Source: Venturia oleaginea
Lineage: Eukaryota > Ascomycota > Dothideomycetes > Venturiales > Venturiaceae
Length of the DNA: 64,000 nt
Reading direction: 5' to 3'
Assembly: GCA_013176395.1 (NCBI GenBank)
Contig: JABMLP010000013.1
Span: forward strand, 1,488,001 to 1,552,000
This document shows positions 33,901 to 45,200 of this stretch, one piece after another (positions within the stretch are counted from its first letter, which is position 1; the number at the start of each line of letters is the position of its first letter). The notes beneath the pieces are model-generated. The model saw only the letters and a list, made by a program, of their open reading frames with translations. It made no database searches and had not been told where the DNA came from. A program made the translations under genes and the position numbers.

Positions 33901-34440
33901 ACGAGGAAATCCTCAAGCTCAACGCCGATCTTGTAGCCTTTGAGGAAGAACTGGTCGAGCATCTTCTACCAACTCAACAACGGTATGTCCTCCCCTTACT
34001 CCCTCCTACTAACCCCCAGAACTAATAGCTCTCCCCCAAAAAACAGATTCATAACATCCCACCTCTCAACCCACCACGACTCCACCCTCCTCTCCCTCAT
34101 CCCAACCCTCCCCTCCCTAAACAAAAACGGCTACTTACACCTCACCCTCTCCCTGACAGTCCTCCAACAAAACCTCAAAAACATAGATAACCCACAAGCC
34201 ACTCTCAGCCGCTCCTCCACCTATCTCCAATTCTTCGAGTTGGGCTCGGAGGAACTAATCAAGAGGGCGAAGGAGGCAACGGAGGGAGGCAATGCATTCG
34301 GGTATAGTTTTGAACAGGGGAAGAAGATGATCGAATTATTTTATAGTGAGAATGAGGGGAGTGGGGATAGGGGGGTTGCTGTGCAGGCGAGGAGGAGTAG
34401 GGAGGCCAGGGTGTTGGAGTTGAATGAGTGGTTGTATTGA
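30941..34440 (+). CDS. SEC8: Exocyst complex subunit Sec8
   Basis: Four exons (30941..31734, 31786..31954, 32019..33982, 34047..34440) encode 1106 residues, the normal fungal length. Introns are 51, 64 and 64 nt with GTAAGT or GTATGT donors, and every phase agrees. The N-terminal 130 residues are disordered and Gly/Pro/Arg-rich. The Sec8 exocyst domain follows (about 140-290), with SIGTFHSIQLSIKSSQDRLR and LRDSLVEAKMSLATTKPELK, then ELHNHLYLKSPYCENRWKPY. The rest is alpha-helical, as in CATCHR tethering proteins. Sec8 is a core subunit of the octameric exocyst, which tethers secretory vesicles to the plasma membrane at hyphal tips and septa before SNARE fusion. Confidence 0.95.
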
Positions 34441-35206
34441 CCTGTTGTTTTTATGGCATCTCTTTTGCCTGGTGGAAGCTGGTCTGTCTTTGGTGACTTT
34501 GAGCGTCGGTGCTTTGGGCCATTCGATTTTCGGGAAGACCGAGAGGCCAGTGGGAATAGGAGGCGTTTTGTGCCTAGTCTGGGCTTCTGCTTCATCTTGA
34601 TAACATGCAGATACTATGCAGACACGAAAGGAATAGACATCGTCGTGTTTTGTCAAAAGAACCGTCTTTCCTCCTGATTACGCGGAGAGCTAATGTCATT
34701 GCCATAAATATCTCTCTTTTGACAAATACATACTCGTCGGTCTGACTTTGATTATCAGAGTGCGATTGAGACCTCTATCTCCCGCTCTTGAGGATACTGT
34801 ACATGACTCCGACCAAATGAATCATAATCCCCATCTGGCACAAGAATACCAACCAGCTGACACCATGCTACCATACAGAGAAAACTCGTCCCAATCAATA
34901 CCTCCGTGGCAATGTCACCAGAAAACGCCCCTCATCCTACTCGCCAGAATCATTCGCAATACTGTCTTTTCAGTGCCAACTCGCTAAGGACCTGATGTTC
35001 GAGATGAAGAGCCTCGTGATCGTCCATTTCCATTCCCTTGTCGTAGATCATACAGCCTTCGTGGCTCCGTAGGAAAACCCGCATAGAAGGCGGCCGCCGT
35101 TCCGGGATAGTTTTGAACAAACGTACTTGGAGGATTCGAACCGGGAGACCTAACGTGCAAGCAAAAGTATTAACATGAATTGAACACTTGAAACTTGTCC
35201 GAAACT
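34441..35206. other. Convergent intergenic region between SEC8 and POP2
   Basis: About 765 bases where the two 3' ends meet. A GGTTCGAATCC box on the minus strand near 35133 resembles a tRNA B-box, but no tRNA folds around it. Confidence 0.4.
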
Positions 35207-36723
35207 CTATTTGCCATACGAGAATGCTCCAAAATTGCCGTTTCCACCGCCAGGAGTCATGGATTGAGACGCTTGAAACACGTTCGTTCCTGAACCTGGG
35301 CCTGGGGTTGATGCGAGGCCTGCAGAGTGTGTCGTCGGTGTACTTGGACCGTATTGGTTGCCGCCATTCTGACCTCCTGTTGCTGCTGCATGCCCTTGGG
35401 CTGCAAGAACAGCCGCTTGCGTTGCTGTTGACGCTGGTAGTCCAACACCTGTAAGACCCCACATCTGTCCATTTAGCTCTTCGGGTAAGTTGCCATCGAA
35501 GAATTTGTCCCTCATGTGCCAGAAGACAGAACCTGTCAGCCAAGCATCTGATGCTGCCTGATGTTGATTTCCTATTCTCTGGCAGCCGAGCTGGTCAGCA
35601 AGATCTTGTAGACCTGATCGACTACCCAGTTCAGTTATCAGTCTTGTGGCCTCAGCGTTGAGCGTGCCCCGGCGTATCATATGCTGCGAATGCTTGAGGA
35701 GGTATTTGACGTCCCAGATGTTGGGAAAGAGTATACGAATGATTTCCCTATAGCCCTCCTCGTCCTTTGGTAGTGGTTTATTCCATATGACCTTTGCTAA
35801 ATAGCCAAAATCGTAGCCTGAGTGGAAGGATATCCAGTGAACGTTATCGGAGTATATCAAGCCTGAAGTGACCAAGAGGGAGCCGAATTGCCGGATATCG
35901 ATGCCGCGACTCGCATGGGCCTCAAAATCTGATCCAGCTTTCCTGAGCAGGGTGAGAGATTCTTCATTGTACATATCTTCTTCAGGCGAGAATTTGAAAT
36001 TGAAACTCCAAGAACAAGGACATATCGAGACATTGTTTTGGAACTTGCCCGACTTCGCATCGCGGAGGGCATTTGGTGGCACCTCTTTCCCATCGACACT
36101 GAACAAGGTTATGCCGAGTTGTATGATTTTGAGAAGGTCGACGTTGGCTCGGAGGGTTTGGTAGTGGTAGCTGGCTTTGGTGACGAAGTCGCCAATCGGG
36201 CGGGCGACAATTCCTGGGAACTCGGTGTCCTGATCTGTTAGCAACGAAGTGCATTCAGTGTAGAGCGAGCAATGCAACATACCATGCTGATGTAGGGGTA
36301 TTTATCGACCAGTTGCCGTAAGAGAGTAAACTCCTGCTGCAGGTTGCCCTGCCACACCTCGCGGACTCTCGAGTTCGTCGTTCTCGCTGGATATGAGCCT
36401 GGGTTCGCAGCTTCATGGGCCTGTACCTGTAGTGCAGCACCTCGAGCGAAATTCAGCTGTGCTTCTCTACTTCCTAGTCCAGTCTCACCTCCGGCTCCTC
36501 CCAGACTGCTGGCAGCATTGAACATGGGCACGCCTCCATTGCCCGTCTGGGGCCCAAAGATGTTCATTCCACTTATGCCAGATGCGGCAAAGGTCGGGTG
36601 ACCTCCTCCTATGGTGTGTTGGGCATTCGGGTGTTGTAGATGGGCGGGCTGTGATATCGAGGGTTGGTTGAAGCCAGCGAAGGGATTGGATACGTTGTGA
36701 GGAGGATACCGTGGGTTCGGCAT
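35207..36723 (-). CDS. POP2: CCR4-NOT deadenylase subunit Pop2/Caf1
   Basis: Two exons (36723..36283 and 36229..35207) encode 487 residues. The 53-nt intron has a GTATGT donor, and the ATCAG acceptor yields YISMDTEFPGIVARPIGDF, the hallmark of the family. The N-terminal 110 residues are disordered (Pro, Gln, Gly, Asn-rich). The nuclease domain follows from VREVWQGNLQQEFTLLRQL. The DEDD catalytic residues are visible: D148 and E150 in DTEFPG, Asp in FHSGYDFGYLAKV, and His and Asp in GNQHQAASDAWLTG. Unlike S. cerevisiae Pop2, the active site looks canonical. The enzyme shortens mRNA poly(A) tails within CCR4-NOT in the cytoplasm. The C-terminus is Gln/Gly/Pro-rich. The gene is divergent from the B12 subunit gene. 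Confidence 0.95.
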
Positions 36724-37074
36724 GTCTGTGGTGGTGGATGTCGCGGGTTACGACTTCATGGATGGGATATAGCGATTCGTGTTGAATGATAATGCCTTGG
36801 CGATTTCTTCAGAGGATCTTCAGCAGATTTAAAACTGTCGAGACTTGGTGTTGCAACGGTGGTTAGTGAAAGTCAGTGTTCCATTTGAGCTAGAGAGAGC
36901 GCCCGCCAAGTCTCGTCACTAGTTACTTCCGCATCCCGCATCGTTGTCAAGGCAAAGACGGCTACCGCATTCAACCGGCCTTCTACTTCACCATTGCACG
37001 CACATAACCTCGTATGTTACCCTCCCTACCTTTCCCCTTCACCACGGCCCACTAACTCTACTTCTCAGCTCGCA
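36724..37074. promoter_or_regulatory. Divergent promoter of POP2 and the complex I B12 gene, with a 5'UTR intron
   Basis: About 350 bases separate the two start codons. A likely 5' untranslated intron of the plus-strand gene lies at 37012..37068: GTATGT donor, CTAAC branch site and TCAG acceptor, ending six bases before the ATG. Confidence 0.55.
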
Positions 37075-37371
37075 ATGCCACGTCCAAATATCACCGGCTT
37101 CGACCCTAAGAAGCTCGCAGCTGCTTCAGGCTCCCCAGCAAACGATCCATGGAAGAGATTGTTCGTCATCATGGAACAAGACGTGGAATCTGCTGTACTA
37201 ATTCTGAGCCACAGAGAAGCATGGCGATATTCCGGTCCCTTCACGCGAGCGGCACGATTTAAGGGCTCCTTCCCCGGTTTTGGCATTGGTCTCGGAGCTT
37301 TTGCAATTTACTGGGCAGTCGACACGTTTGTCCTACCGAAAGAAGATCACCATGGCGAAGAACATCACTGA
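37075..37371 (+). CDS. NADH:ubiquinone oxidoreductase (complex I) B12/NDUFB3-like subunit
   Basis: Two exons (37075..37160 and 37215..37371) encode 80 residues. The 54-nt intron (GTTCGT donor, ACTAAT branch site, CACAG acceptor) has no stop and keeps frame, so a naive reading adds 18 residues in the middle. After splicing the protein reads NDPWKR, then LEAWRYSGPFTRAARFKG and FPGFGIGLGAFAIY, the conserved core of the B12 subunit with its single membrane helix, and ends in a His/Glu-rich tail. It is an accessory subunit in the membrane arm of mitochondrial complex I. It has no cleavable presequence, as is usual for this subunit. Confidence 0.88.
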   Translation: MPRPNITGFDPKKLAAASGSPANDPWKRLFVIMEQDVESAVLILSHREAWRYSGPFTRAARFKGSFPGFGIGLGAFAIYWAVDTFVLPKEDHHGEEHH

Positions 37372-37927
37372 GGAGCTTCGTGGTGGCACGGGTGACTGTG
37401 TACTGGCGTTTTGAGAGGGGTATCGTGACGGCATGTGGCTCAAATGCGTCTTGTACATACCACTGAGCTATGGAATTTGAGTTGAATCTTGATAACATGT
37501 TCACGTTGAGGGCACTTGACAGACGGTCAATTTAATGTACCATGAGTCAGCTGGGCATATACTGACAGTGCTGTTTTGCCATGCTACCTCCGTAGCTTGA
37601 TATCCAAGGTTATTCCATGAGAAAGGAAGAAAATTGACGGCCAAGTATCGTGAATTTGGAAGTAATAAGATTGTAATCATTCAGAGCAACAATGTCTCAC
37701 GCAAAAATCCAAGCCATATGATTGTTGAAGTCGAATGTTGAGTGCAAGCCCCCCATGCTTTCGTTTCCGCTGGTGCTTGCGTGTGAGATCGTCAGGTCAA
37801 AGATGGAAAAGTCGAAAAGGCTTGTTCAACATCATCCACAAACTGCTTCTGAATCACAAATCTCTCTCTGTCCAAAGGCCTTTTCCACTCCGGCATGAGG
37901 ATTGGCTCTCACCATTCAATTTTTGCG
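37372..37927. other. Intergenic, no supported gene
   Basis: About 550 bases between two plus-strand genes, including a promoter for the carrier gene. Confidence 0.35.
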
Positions 37928-39112
37928 ATGTCTAGAGTCGTGCCCCCCACACCCATCGACGGCAAGACCAATAACCTATCATCTTCCCTCATAGAATCAA
38001 CTGCCGGATTCACAGCTGGAATAGTGGCTACTTTGGTCGTCCATCCATTTGACATTCTCAAGACCCGTCTGCAGTGTCTGTTCCCTTTCCTTTCATTTTC
38101 TTCGGGGATGAAATTCTGATGAGCATCACAGTGGAGACAGGAAAGTCGCAATGGGGCAACTCCTCACGCATTTTGCGTCAAATCGTACGCGAAGAAGGGA
38201 GCTATGGAGGCCTTTATAGAGGAATTGGTCCAAATATGGTCGGCAACTCCGTCAGCTGGGCTCTCTACTTCTTATGGTAAGGATTGATTTCTTCCGGCAA
38301 TATTCCACAATCTAACTGCAGTAGGTATGGTAACTTGAAAGACGTGATCCAGTCCTATCGAGGACAGGGAAAGCGACTAAATGCAGGAGACTACTTTCTT
38401 GCATCTGGCACATCTGGTAAGCAAGTTATATGGTACATCAAGTCATTTGGTGTTAACGGTCATAGGCATCCTTACTGCTGTCTGCACGAACCCGATATGG
38501 GTGATTAAGACTCGCATGCTCTCCACAGGTCGCAATGCTCCCGGAGCATACAAAAGCATGTTCCATGGCGTAAAGGAGATCATGCGTGCCGAGGGTCCCA
38601 AGGGCTTTTGGAGAGGCCTTATCCCATCTCTGTTCGGTATATCACATGGAGCAGTTCAATTCGCCGCCTATGAACAATTGAAAAACCGAAGAAGCTCACA
38701 ACGCTGCACGATACCCGGAGTGAGTAACGAGCTGAGTAACTGGGACTATCTAGCTCTAAGCGCTGTCTCCAAAATCTTTGCTGGGAGCATTACCTACCCT
38801 TATCAAGTTCTCAGAGTACGCCTGCAAACTTACAATGCTGAGCGAACCTACAGTGGAGTTCTAGATGCTGCGGGTCAGATTTGGAAGAAGGAAGGATTGA
38901 GCGGTTTCTACAAAGGGTGAGTCTGCACTGTCCCATGGTTGCTAAATTTCGCAGAACGCGGTGAGCACGTTATCTGACCTTATAATAACAGTCTCGCTCC
39001 GAACATTGTTCGTGTGCTCCCATCCACTTGTGTAACGTTCTTGGTCTACGAGAATACGAAGCATTATCTACCGAAAATGTGGGATGCGGATTTATTGTCC
39101 GAAGCAGAATGA
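37928..39112 (+). CDS. FLX1: Mitochondrial carrier, Flx1/SLC25A32-like (FAD or folate type)
   Basis: Five exons (37928..38075, 38132..38276, 38325..38416, 38466..38916, 38992..39112) encode 318 residues, the standard mitochondrial carrier length. All phases agree. The three carrier signatures are HPFDILKTRLQ, NPIWVIKTRML and YPYQVLRVRLQ. The second, with Pro-Ile-Trp, is characteristic of the FAD/folate/pyrimidine/NAD branch, and overall the protein is closest to Flx1. The expected role is to move FAD or related cofactors across the inner mitochondrial membrane; the exact substrate is inferred. Intron 1 uses a GTCTGT donor to give RLQLETG. A GTGTCT donor one base earlier with a different acceptor is possible and would change only a few residues. 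Confidence 0.88.
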
Positions 39113-39299
39113 ATCAAGCACTCCTCCTCACCAGATCCAACGAATGCGAATTCAAGAAGCAGGGAAGTCAGAATGCGATCATAGCCACCAGTGGCCTGTA
39201 GCACCCACACTTCGCCGACGTGCTAGGCCCCGCCAACTCTCCAAAGTTTGGGACCCTAAAAGCTCTCACTGACCTCGCGTTATTTAATGTTTGTCCGCG

Positions 39300-41627
39300 A
39301 TGAACATTCAGGTTTCACCAGGAGCTCGAGGCTCCAACAGGACTCCACGGTGTTTTTCGCCAACGCCACGCTCTCAACGCCGCGTCACAATGGCATTCAG
39401 CAAAACCGTTCGAAAGATATTTACCAGGGACCAAGGGGACGAGAACGATCGCCAGACGCCACCCCGAGCAAATGAGCGAAGACCTCGCGCTCAGAGCTCG
39501 TCGACTACAAGGTGGTGGCGCAACAAAAGCACCTCTCGTGAACGCCCCGACATTTCTGGACCTCTCGACCAATTCCAAGTACTCGCACCTGGAGCAGAGG
39601 TCTTCGACGCCCAAATCACTTCAGCATCACTAAGTCAAATACTCATATGGTACGTGTACCACGACATTGTGCATGTGCCGGCAAAGAGTTCAGAATGGAT
39701 CAAGGACTTGCCTTGGGAGACGATGGTAGGGTGGATTGGGCTTGGAATGGAGCTCAAGCGAACGAACACCTTCCCTTCCAAAAACCTGAACCTTGTTTGC
39801 GAGGATTTGGGCATTGATGCTGGACAAGTGACTGCGCGTTTAGTCAGACTAGGCGGTAGGGCCAGCATGCTGAATTCAGGATTGGATCCAAAGACGAGAT
39901 ACGAAAGCCAGGTCAAGAAACTCATGTCTGACTTGAAGCTCGTTGAATCTCTGCACCCTATTCCTCGAACCCAAACCGAACGTTGGAAAAAAGAGATCGA
40001 ATTATGTATTCGAGACTACATGCAAGTCGTTTACCTCAAGGTTGTCAATGTTGGTCAATTCGAATCGGACCCTGCAATAATTACCAAGGAGGAGATCCAC
40101 CACCGAAACGATGTTCGAAAGCGGTTGAACAAAGTATGCTACGCGTCACGACCTCTTCCTCCTAAGATTATATATGATCAAGCACATGAAATGTTGAGCA
40201 GAAATAGCGTCTCTTCTCGTGGAAATCAAAAACCACCTTTCAACAAGTTAATACGCGCTTCGGAAGATAGTAATAGGAATAATCCAGGAAGCATTTCTTC
40301 AAATGGCCGCACAAGAGCCCGCTCACCTAGTGGTGGCACTCAGTTCGATCAAAGCGGCACACGGCAGCGCTCAGCGCCTGATCTCAACGACCTCGAACTT
40401 GAACTGGAGCAGATGAGGGCCCAGTGCACAAAAATTGCCGAAGATCTCAGACGTATTCGTCTACAGCAGAGACAAAGTTCGACAATGCAAAGGGCAGATT
40501 CATTGGATCTAAGCTCAAATTTGTCCAATTTCCGTCATGAGGGAGCACGCAATCCAAATCTGGAAGTCAAAACCTTTACAGATTATCCACGCAGCCATCG
40601 ACACGGGACCAGTCTTTCTCGTCAACCTGGTGTCTTTCCAAGTAGCTTTTCGAAAAGGCTTCCAAAGTCCACGGAGCTGGGCATCTGGCGCTCTTCTAAC
40701 GATACAATCGAAGCTCCCAGATTTATCACCACAGATCTTTATGAGACTCCCCGAAACCGATCTCCACACGGCTCCTCTGAGTGGCTTCGAGCTCAAAACA
40801 AAAACGATACCCTTACTGATCCTTCACTTCAAGGCCGTTCCTGTGACTCAGATAGACCTTCCTCAGATCCCATGCCTGGCGTGGAGTCTGAGCTCGCCAG
40901 TGAAACCTCCAGACAACAGTATGATGCGAATGAAGCATTTGACAACAAGAAATATCGTGTTCCCGGTCAGGCTTGGACATCCTTGAACCACAAACCATCT
41001 CAATCTTCAAACAATTCACTAGCAGATGGATTATCTTTCGTCACAAATTCTTGGGCTTCTCTGGATCCAGTTGCAGCATTACCATTGAATGAGGACCAAA
41101 ACTGCCTGGGCGCTCATTCGCTAACCTTAACACACGAGCCTTCACTGTTTATGACACCGCCGTCATCACCGACGATGTCTATGTTGAATATGCCATGGCC
41201 GACGATACCTGATACATGGTCTCCAGGCAGCGAGATAGGTCCAATGAGACCCGGCTCACCTTCGCGTGTTATGAGTCCGTCAGCAAGTATCTACGATTCC
41301 GTAAGAGGCCCTTCTCGAGCCACCATGGCTGGATTCTCGGACATCACAGATCCTGGAGAGTTGACGGCGGCGGAGGCGATCAGATACCAGACGAGACGTG
41401 CCATGGCTAGCATGGTGGATCTCAATGCTCTACTGGGCCGATCTTCTCGGTCCTCCGAGAAGCGTGGCGGCGCTGATGCGGACGGGGATGCAGAAAGGGA
41501 CTGGTCCGAAGCAATCAAGTGAGTTCAACATAGAAGCATGCCGTTGCGACGGAAGTTGACGATAAACAGAGAATTTGAGCGAGTACATTATAAGGTCACT
41601 CGTTCACGGCCTGGCTCTGTGGGGTAG
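39300..41627 (+). CDS. Hypothetical protein, 758 residues, conserved-looking N-terminal domain
   Basis: Two exons (39300..41518 and 41570..41627). The first frame has its own stop just after the donor, but a GTGAGT donor and an AACAG acceptor 51 nt apart extend the protein by EFERVHYKVTRSRPGSVG. Residues 1-80 are basic and disordered. Residues about 85-290 look like a folded helical domain, with SLSQILIWYVYHDIVHVP, LPWETMVGWIGLGMELKR and RWKKEIELCIRDYMQVVYL. A short coiled coil (LELELEQMRAQCTKIAEDL) follows near residue 370. The rest is a Ser/Pro-rich disordered tail with a final helix YQTRRAMASMVDLNALLG. I recognise no named family. The composition suggests a cortical or scaffold protein, but that is a guess. 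Confidence 0.7.
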
Positions 41628-42176
41628 AAATGAGAGATGGTATTAGCTAGTGAAAGTTTGTTAAATATAAATTTCACAGTCGTTTCGGACATGAAGAATG
41701 ATGAGCCTTTACAGTGGCGTTACTAATCCCTTGCCCTTCGAGAGTATCTCAAATCCGAAGGAACATCTTGAATTAGGGGTCAATAGCGATGAATTTCTAT
41801 CGAGTTCTCACAATAGAATTGCCCGAAGCTTATCGACATCGATCTAGACTCAAAGGACTTGGGCCTTGTAGTTTACAATGGTGTATAACGCTACTACGGC
41901 AAATGTGATATCAAATATACACTTCGTGAAAAACATGTATAGTCAGTCTTCAAGTCGCGACGTGAACCTGTAATTATTTCGTATCTTGGATTTGATGTCA
42001 GAATCGTCAAGTAAGCACTCGTTCCATTGCATTGCTGTACTAAGCATATAACATCGACATCAACACAAGGCTGAGTATTGCGTACCAATATCGGCCCGGA
42101 GAGTCCCAGAATTTACGCTAGTCTCTTCACATCTCGACTTGTCTCCATCAACTACCCATCAGCCAGTCCATCTTCA
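41628..42176. other. Intergenic, with palindromic element E
   Basis: About 550 bases between two plus-strand genes. Apart from element E I see no feature. Confidence 0.4.
41780..41846. repeat. Short palindromic element, copy E (diverged)
   Basis: GCGATGAATTTCTATCGAG on the left and AGAATTGCCCGAAGC then TATCGACATCGATC on the right resemble the arms of copies B and D. The similarity is partial. Confidence 0.3.
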
Positions 42177-43204
42177 ATGGCCAACCCATTATGCTGGCGG
42201 ACGCCGATAGGCATGTCCAAATGTTTGAAAGTCAGGAAAATGCCATTGCAACCGCGAAGCTTCATTAACAGTCTCAGATATCACAACCATCCACGACACG
42301 TTTCTTACCACGGCCGAAATGGACACCAGAAGCCCCACAGCACAGATACTTTGCCTCACACAATTCTGTCCCGAAACACGCCAGTACATTGGGCGCTTTC
42401 ACCCAGCCGTACGCCGAGAAAAAGGAGAGGGAACTGAATGGGAGGGAACAGAGCCTCAAGAATTTAAGTGACGAGGAGAAAGCCTCGATGCCGGAGTATG
42501 CCATATGACTACCACATCTGCATTTTCTTTATTCTGACACCTTGGAAAATAGACAATACCACCACCTCCTTTCTCTCGATCCCGCCACAAGAGAAATAAT
42601 ATACAACACGCGCCTCCCACGCTCCGTCCAAGCCGTCTACATGGCCCCTCTCCGCCGCGAACCTCAACTTGGTCTCGCAGTATGCGATCTCCAAATGCGT
42701 TCCTACTCCGTCCGTAATCTCGAGTTCTTCGCTGATTTCGCTATGCGTGCTGCCTACTACCTTGGCCTCCCTGCCCGCGGACCCATCCCTCTCCCACGCA
42801 GAACAGAAAGCTGGACCGTCCCAAGGGCCAACTTCATTTACAAAAAGTCACAAGAGAATTTCAGACGAATCACATTAAGGCGGATGATACAAATTCAAGA
42901 TGGCGATCCGGAAGTGGTACAATGTTGGCTTGGTTACTTGGAGAAAAGGGCATACTATGGCATTGGTATGAAAGCCAACGTGTGGGAATTTGAAGAGCTG
43001 GATGTAGCGAAGAGGATGGATGCGAAGGCCGATAAGGCGAATAAGGCATTGGAAGAGCATTGGAGCAATTTTGGAATGAGGGCGGATGCGGCGACGGAAG
43101 GGAATATGAAGAGGATTTTGGGTGATGAGGCGTTTAGTAAGAGACCGCGGCCTATGGAGGACTACATTCGGGATCCGATTGAGATTAGAAGGAATAAGGA
43201 GTAG
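42177..43204 (+). CDS. RSM10: Mitochondrial small ribosomal subunit protein uS10m (Rsm10)
   Basis: The certain part is the last exon (42553..43204), with LPRSVQAVYMAPLRREPQ, CDLQMRSYSVRNLEFFADF, LPRRTESWTVPRANFIYKKS and ANVWEFEEL, all hallmarks of mitochondrial uS10. The preceding exon (about 42278..42495) joins through a 57-nt intron (GTATGC donor, ATAG acceptor). It supplies RYFASHNSVPKHASTLGAF and a charged helix, consistent with a mitochondrial targeting region. The first exon (42177..42230, MANPLCWRTPIGMSK) and its GTCAGG donor are tentative. With it the protein is 307 residues. uS10m is in the head of the mitoribosomal small subunit. The TTG-initiated frame at 42542 lies inside the intron and is not a start. 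Confidence 0.85.
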
Positions 43205-44143
43205 GCATATACTGTAATAGTAGGATCTGTACATCGGGAGCGAAGGCCTTGCTGTGTATACACTTGGTTCTTAGTTTGGTACAGGGCAGTTTTAGACAAG
43301 TACAGCAACAGAAGGACTGGACGCTATGTGTTTGACAGACGATGGACAGGAGCAAACATGTATTGGTACACGGCATCACTATGGCTAAGGTAAGCACACT
43401 CCTGTAGCTGAATGGAGATGGTCGAACGCCCTTAGGAGCCCAAACATGTGTGCCAGTCCTGCAAAAATCACTGCGGAGTGCAGAATTTGATGACTGGCTC
43501 CATATATATCATGCCGCTTGGGAAACCATTTTTCCGGAATCTGTCAATAGTTAGTTGCACTCTACATCCGGGAGAGGATGATGAGAGAATCGACTGGCCC
43601 TTGCGGCATAAGTTGCTGCTCCGGCAAGATTGACTCGCGTGTGGAGGTAAGCAAGCATTCTTATCTTGATCTCATGCAGCGTCTGGTATGCTTCCAAGCT
43701 GGATGGATGATTGTACAGGTCATAGCTAGAATGGCCGAACGCTTGTCGGTCACTTTGCTCGAAGTCAACACAATTGGGCATGTTGCTTGTGCACTGGCCA
43801 TGTACCTTTTGTGGTGGCACAAACCTGGTCCAGCCAACTGAGCGGTCGCGAACATAAGAAGATGCCATTTCCTAGCTGTGCAGACGATACACCTGTCGGT
43901 GCAATCACTTGTACTCTCGTACACCCTAGAAGCCTTGCACGCCATGTTTCCTCAATAGAAGACTAGATGCGCCAGAAGTCGGCATAAATAAACATTACTT
44001 CTCCATTTTCTGCCTTTCCATCTTCAAATTAGCGAATATGCCAAGCACACATAGGCAATCCATCATCTCATGTACGTACAAGCCCACTAAGCCCAAGTCC
44101 CAACAAATCTACCAGCTCATGTCAGAAACTATAATTGAGAAGA
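43205..44143. other. Intergenic, no supported gene
   Basis: About 940 bases where a plus-strand and a minus-strand gene converge. ORFs are short and overlapping. Confidence 0.4.
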
Positions 44144-45200
44144 TCATCTAATGTCGTTGTACAGCCCTTCACCCAAATCTTGAAATTTGAAACAGCCCTT
44201 TGAATCACCATGATCCCACGCCCCCCCCTCTTTCAACAATCCAGCTTCTTCTGCCTCCGTCGTCGTCGCGATGGTCAGGAGGACGTTTCGATTCCGTGAT
44301 CCTTTGGAAACGACGTTGATAGTTGCTGAATGTGTTTCTGTGTCGAAGAGGGTTGCTCCTAAATCCCCTTCACCGCCGTCCACACTTTCCTCCATACTCT
44401 CATCTCCATCCCTCGCAGCGATATCTGCGGTGATGACCTGTGAAGCAGCTCTTCTGAAATCCCCCGCCCCCTTGAACACAGCATTGATCTTCGCGAGGAA
44501 GAAACTCAGTTCCCTAAGCGTCTCCATCGACTTGGCAATATCGAGTAGCCACTCGGCAACACAAATATTCACACCCTCGTCCCTCATGTAATTATTAACA
44601 TTACTATCACAGAGCGTCAAGCACCTCAACCCCATCCCCGCCCCCTCAATCGCTCCCATCATTCTGCCCCAACTAAACGGATCAGACCAGATTGCGAGGT
44701 GTTTGACGTGTCGTCTTACTTCTGGATCCCACGAGGTAAAGAGGGAGGTATCGTCGTTCCCTGAAGTGGTGCGGTGGGATATGCTAGAAGACACTTTGGG
44801 CATAGGCGATCGGTAACGCATCGGCGTAGAACTGTTTCGATACGAGGAGGATTCCGAGACCGAGGTAGATTGTGTATTTTTTTCTGGACAGGCAGAAGCG
44901 GCCGTGGATAAGGTGTTGGCGGAGGTCGGAGAGGCCGTTATAGGCGAAGACGTAGGCGTAGATTTGTTGGCGGAGTTCGAGGGGGAGGGTGAGCAGGAAT
45001 GGTGTGTTGCCAATTTTGTTTTGTGAGGTGGGATTTGAGAGGGTTTGGATGAGGGTTCGTTTGTTCCTTTTGGCTTTGCTAATTAGGCCGGCGAGTAGTG
45101 GTTTTTTCTTGGGAAGTTCCTCTGGCGGGTGATTGGCTTCCATGCCTGTGGGCCCTGATAAGGAGCGTTTTGATTTGGAGAAGGGATTCCGCTTAGCCAT
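44144..45200 (-). CDS. 2EXR/F-box-like hypothetical protein with a frame break
   Basis: The 5' part from the ATG at 45200 is open to about 44784 and contains TPFLLTLPLELRQQIYAYVF and GLGILLVSKQFYADALPI, typical of the fungal 2EXR-like superfamily. The protein then clearly continues in a second frame: SWDPEVRRHVKHLAIWSDP, LRCLTLCDSNVNNYMRDEG and WLLDIAKSMETLRELSFFL, to the stop at 44144. The frames could be joined by a GT-AG pair only 34 nt apart (GTGTCT to TTCAG), which is shorter than any other intron here. Otherwise a one-base frameshift has occurred near 44790. With the mini-intron the product would be about 340 residues. Function unknown. A C8 run lies near 44222. Confidence 0.55.

Noticed and set aside
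35120..35150. GGTTCGAATCC (minus strand) resembling a tRNA B-box
   Set aside because: The five bases on each side of the loop do not pair, and no acceptor stem or anticodon arm can be drawn upstream.
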